From: Candidatus Bathyarchaeota archaeon
GTDB lineage: Archaea > Thermoproteota > Bathyarchaeia > Bathyarchaeales > Bathyarchaeaceae
Assembly: GCA_020356305.1 (NCBI GenBank)
Contig: CP070636.1
Location: forward strand, 885,115 to 893,026
Direction: 5' to 3'
DNA: 7,912 nucleotides
A model generated the notes under the pieces. That model was given only the letters and a program-made list of their open reading frames with translations. It was not told where the DNA came from and searched no databases. Position 1 is the stretch's first letter. Each line of letters opens with the position of its first letter. The position numbers were made by a program, and so were the translations under genes. This document shows positions 6,113-7,912 of the stretch, piece by piece.

Positions 6113-6159
6113 GAGTTGTGGAAATTGGCGGGACATCCCTACACTGCACTTCGAATAGG

Positions 6160-6164
6160 AAAAA
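6160..6164 (-). terminator. Short T-tract after trpS, possible weak terminator
   Basis: The minus strand has five T residues in a CTTTTTCC context, about 17-21 bases after the trpS stop. Archaeal terminators are often just T-rich tracts. No hairpin precedes it and it is short, so partial readthrough into pheS is likely. Confidence 0.3.
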
Positions 6165-6180
6165 GATTATTTATGCTTAT

Positions 6181-7299
6181 CTATGCAACTTTCAAGATTT
6201 TTCTTGCCTTGTCTATGTTTTGCTTTCTTTTTTTCCGATGCTCTTTCACATAGGTTAAGACAATCTTGATTAATCTTTGCTTGTCTTCTCCACACAAGAT
6301 CTTTCCGCTTCTACAATCGTGATACAGTTGAACCACCTCTTTGTCCTCCTCAAAGAAATGGAACATGTACATCTCATAGATAGGGCAAATCTCTGGAATT
6401 CCGCCGAGTTTACGTTGCTCCTGCGCTGTAGGCCTTCCACCAGTAAACGCGTTGGAAATTTTTTTCGTAATGGTCTTGGGCGTCTCTTGAAAAGTGAAGT
6501 AGCTCATGGGAGCTCGTTTACTCATCTTAGGGGAGCCATCTAGGCCCTTCATGAGTTTGTGGTAGGTAGAAGATGGCAAGACAAAACCATATTTTTTGTG
6601 AAACTTGAAAGCCAAATCTCTGGTTAGGCGGAGATGCGGGTCTTGGTCCACGCCGACCGGTACCACGGTTGGTTTTGGTCCGCCAAAATCTTCAAGTTGA
6701 GGCATAAGTATGTCTCCCGCCTGTATTAGGGCGGATATGTAGAGTCCCATGTGGCGTTCTCCATAGATTGCTTTCATTGTAGCCAACGTTACCTTTCTAC
6801 CGAAAATTATGGCCAAGTCTTTGACTCTGTGATCTTTTGATTGCTGATAAATGTACCCTCTTCTCGGATCAAATCCGAGTGCAAGGAGGTCAGCAACATT
6901 GCCGACCGCGTATTCTTCGCTTCTTTCGAATGAGATTTTGTTATCTTCGTAGGCTTCAACGTCAGCTATGCAGTAGAACGCAGTGGCGCCTTGCTGTTGG
7001 AAGTGTATTACTTCCCGGGCTGTCATGAGCGTTCCAAGGTGGAACTCTCCTGTTGGTTTAATGCCACTCATTACGGCAAATTTTCCATGGTTTTTCATGG
7101 CATTTATGATGCTTTCGAAGTCTCTGTGTCCGAAGATTACGCCTCGTCTCATGGACGTGTATGGACTGGACATCTGTGGCAACAACGGCTTGAAGGGTTG
7201 AATTCCAAACTCTTCGTATAGGCGTTCGTAATCTTCCACTACTGTCGTTCCGAATGGGTCTAGTGTAGTTTTGCCAATACCGGCAGAAGACTCTGTCAA
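6181..7299 (-). CDS. trpS: Tryptophanyl-tRNA synthetase, archaeal type
   Basis: A 372-residue class I synthetase that activates tryptophan and charges tRNA-Trp. The N-terminal LDPFGTTVVEDYERL (13-27) matches the archaeal/eukaryotic TrpRS signature (usually DPWG). The HIGH-equivalent is HLGT at 87-90 in KPTGEFHLGT, the signature variant of this subgroup. AGDILMP (194-200), PVGVDQDPHLRLTRDLA (214-230) and KMSKR at 258-262 complete the active site. Together with the DPFG segment this distinguishes it from TyrRS. The start is TTG: upstream in-frame codons hold no start before a TAG at 7333-7335, AGGGGA lies 9 bases upstream, and the conserved DPFG segment needs this start. It heads the run of aromatic synthetase genes and diverges from the flavoprotein gene. 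Confidence 0.96.
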   Translation of the reverse strand: MTESSAGIGKTTLDPFGTTVVEDYERLYEEFGIQPFKPLLPQMSSPYTSMRRGVIFGHRDFESIINAMKNHGKFAVMSGIKPTGEFHLGTLMTAREVIHFQQQGATAFYCIADVEAYEDNKISFERSEEYAVGNVADLLALGFDPRRGYIYQQSKDHRVKDLAIIFGRKVTLATMKAIYGERHMGLYISALIQAGDILMPQLEDFGGPKPTVVPVGVDQDPHLRLTRDLAFKFHKKYGFVLPSSTYHKLMKGLDGSPKMSKRAPMSYFTFQETPKTITKKISNAFTGGRPTAQEQRKLGGIPEICPIYEMYMFHFFEEDKEVVQLYHDCRSGKILCGEDKQRLIKIVLTYVKEHRKKRKQNIDKARKILKVA

Positions 7300-7342
7300 T
7301 TCTTGGTGTCCCCTAAATCTGATGTCTGGATACTATTGAAAA

Positions 7343-7353
7343 GCTTATTTGTC
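7343..7353 (-). promoter_or_regulatory. Possible TATA-like element for trpS
   Basis: The minus strand reads GACAAATAAGC. A start about 26 bases downstream, near 7322, would give a leader of about 22 bases containing the AGGGGA ribosome site (7309-7314). Low information content. Confidence 0.25.
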
Positions 7354-7409
7354 AAAAGAATTGCCGCAGCTAGTGAATTACGGTCCAACATTCTTTTCGA
7401 GTTTTGCGC

Positions 7410-7425
7410 CATGCATGCATGCATG
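7410..7425. repeat. Tandem ATGC tetranucleotide tract 1
   Basis: CATGCATGCATGCATG: four 4-base units with no interruption, at the point where the flavin-reductase homology begins. A change of one unit shifts the reading frame. Here it reads as Met-His-Ala-Cys. Confidence 0.85.
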
Positions 7426-7908
7426 GTTATGCCCATATCTATCAATCCACCCCTGCTTCTTATGGGTGTGGCACCAGAAAGATATTCACATGAATTAATC
7501 GCTGGAACCAAAGAATTTGTAGTTAATGTCCCAACAATAGAGATTGTCAAAGAAATGCTTTTCTGCGGTAGGAAAACTGGAAAAGAACACGACAAGTTTA
7601 AGGAGACAGGATTAACTCTCCTTCCAGCCAAGACAGTTCGTCCACCCATCATAAAGGAGTGCGTAGCACACCTTGAATGCAAGCTGTATCAGCAAATATC
7701 TATGGGAGATCATACGCTTTTCGTTGGCGAAGTGTTAACCACCTATGTGAACGAAGGAGTTTTCCTAGACAACAAATTCAACCTGAAGAAGGTGAAACTC
7801 ATCTACATGCATGCATGCACAGGTAAAGGGCGTGGGCCCCGTTGGATACATATTCTTTACGGACGTCGAACCTGTAGACTACAGAACCGCAGCAACTACC
7901 GACGCTGA
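7411..7908 (+). CDS. Flavin reductase-like (FMN-binding split-barrel) protein, ends disturbed
   Basis: The core clearly belongs to the flavin reductase/flavoredoxin split-barrel family, which binds FMN and passes electrons to small acceptors or partner enzymes. Matching segments: MPISINPP (7429-7452), EFVVNVP (7513-7533), KTGKEHDKF (7573-7599), KECVAHLECK (7654-7683) and GDHTLFVGEV (7705-7734). The ends do not fit. The open frame extends back to TTG at 7303, but those 36 codons lack the usual P-R-P-V-V-L-V-T-T type strand and would start 3 bases from trpS. After about 7818 the frame becomes arginine-rich and unlike the family until TGA at 7906. Both transitions coincide with tandem CATG/ATGC tracts. 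I chose the ATG in the first tract as a conservative start; no good ribosome site precedes it. It may be frameshifted, phase-variable, or affected by sequence error. Confidence 0.65.
   Translation: MHACMVMPISINPPLLLMGVAPERYSHELIAGTKEFVVNVPTIEIVKEMLFCGRKTGKEHDKFKETGLTLLPAKTVRPPIIKECVAHLECKLYQQISMGDHTLFVGEVLTTYVNEGVFLDNKFNLKKVKLIYMHACTGKGRGPRWIHILYGRRTCRLQNRSNYRR
7806..7819. repeat. Tandem ATGC tetranucleotide tract 2
   Basis: CATGCATGCATGCA: three and a half units, identical over 14 bases to tract 1 and exactly 396 bases away, so in the same codon phase (again Met-His-Ala-Cys). It sits where the flavin-reductase homology ends. Confidence 0.85.
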
Positions 7909-7912
7909 AAAG

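Noticed and set aside
6130..6139. GGGA-CA-TCCC small inverted repeat
   Set aside because: A 4-bp stem with a 2-base centre is too short to distinguish from chance.
7303..7410. Upstream extension of the flavoprotein to TTG 7303
   Set aside because: It would start 3 bases from the divergent trpS start, leaving no room for promoters, and the extra residues lack the expected first strand of the split barrel. Kept only as a possibility.
7296..7682. 128-codon minus-strand open frame upstream of trpS
   Set aside because: Antisense to the flavin reductase core, which has clear family motifs; no features of its own.

Overview
The window looks like a stretch of an archaeal chromosome. It carries an archaeal-type DnaG, an archaeal/eukaryotic-type PheRS with a 504-residue alpha and a 558-residue beta chain, a compact archaeal TyrRS and an archaeal TrpRS with an N-terminal DPFG segment. 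Shine-Dalgarno sites are clear (GGAGGG, AAGGAG, GAGGTG) and start codons are mixed (three TTG, one GTG, two ATG). A TACK-type lineage, for example Bathyarchaeia or a relative, is my inference from protein character; the sequence alone does not prove it.

Layout. Six genes run on the minus strand, read from right to left: trpS (7299-6181), pheS (5980-4466), pheT (4465-2789), tyrS (2449-1364), a small TOPRIM protein (1358-930) and the start of dnaG (853 to the left edge, incomplete). pheS/pheT touch (TGA then ATG). tyrS and the TOPRIM gene are 5 bases apart, with the TOPRIM ribosome site overlapping the tyrS stop. On the plus strand, diverging from trpS, is a flavin-reductase-like gene (core 7411-7908) whose ends look disturbed and carry two CATG/ATGC tandem tracts.

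Between genes. The 339-base gap between pheT and tyrS (2450-2788) is about 60% G+C from 2501 to 2760, clearly richer than the adjacent genes. It is full of stems, including a perfect 10-bp G+C-rich long-range stem, and probably encodes a structured RNA or a structured leader that I could not assign to a known family. The 200-base gap upstream of pheS holds two perfect inverted repeats, one of which encloses a TATA-like element; a third, 9-bp hairpin lies just inside the pheS coding region. The 76-base gap before dnaG has a TATA-like box and a 6-bp hairpin.

How the genes fit together. trpS, pheS, pheT and tyrS charge the three aromatic amino acids onto their tRNAs and sit side by side on one strand, so joint expression is plausible. 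Downstream come two TOPRIM proteins, one small and one DnaG, linked to RNA/DNA processing. The flavoprotein appears functionally unrelated.
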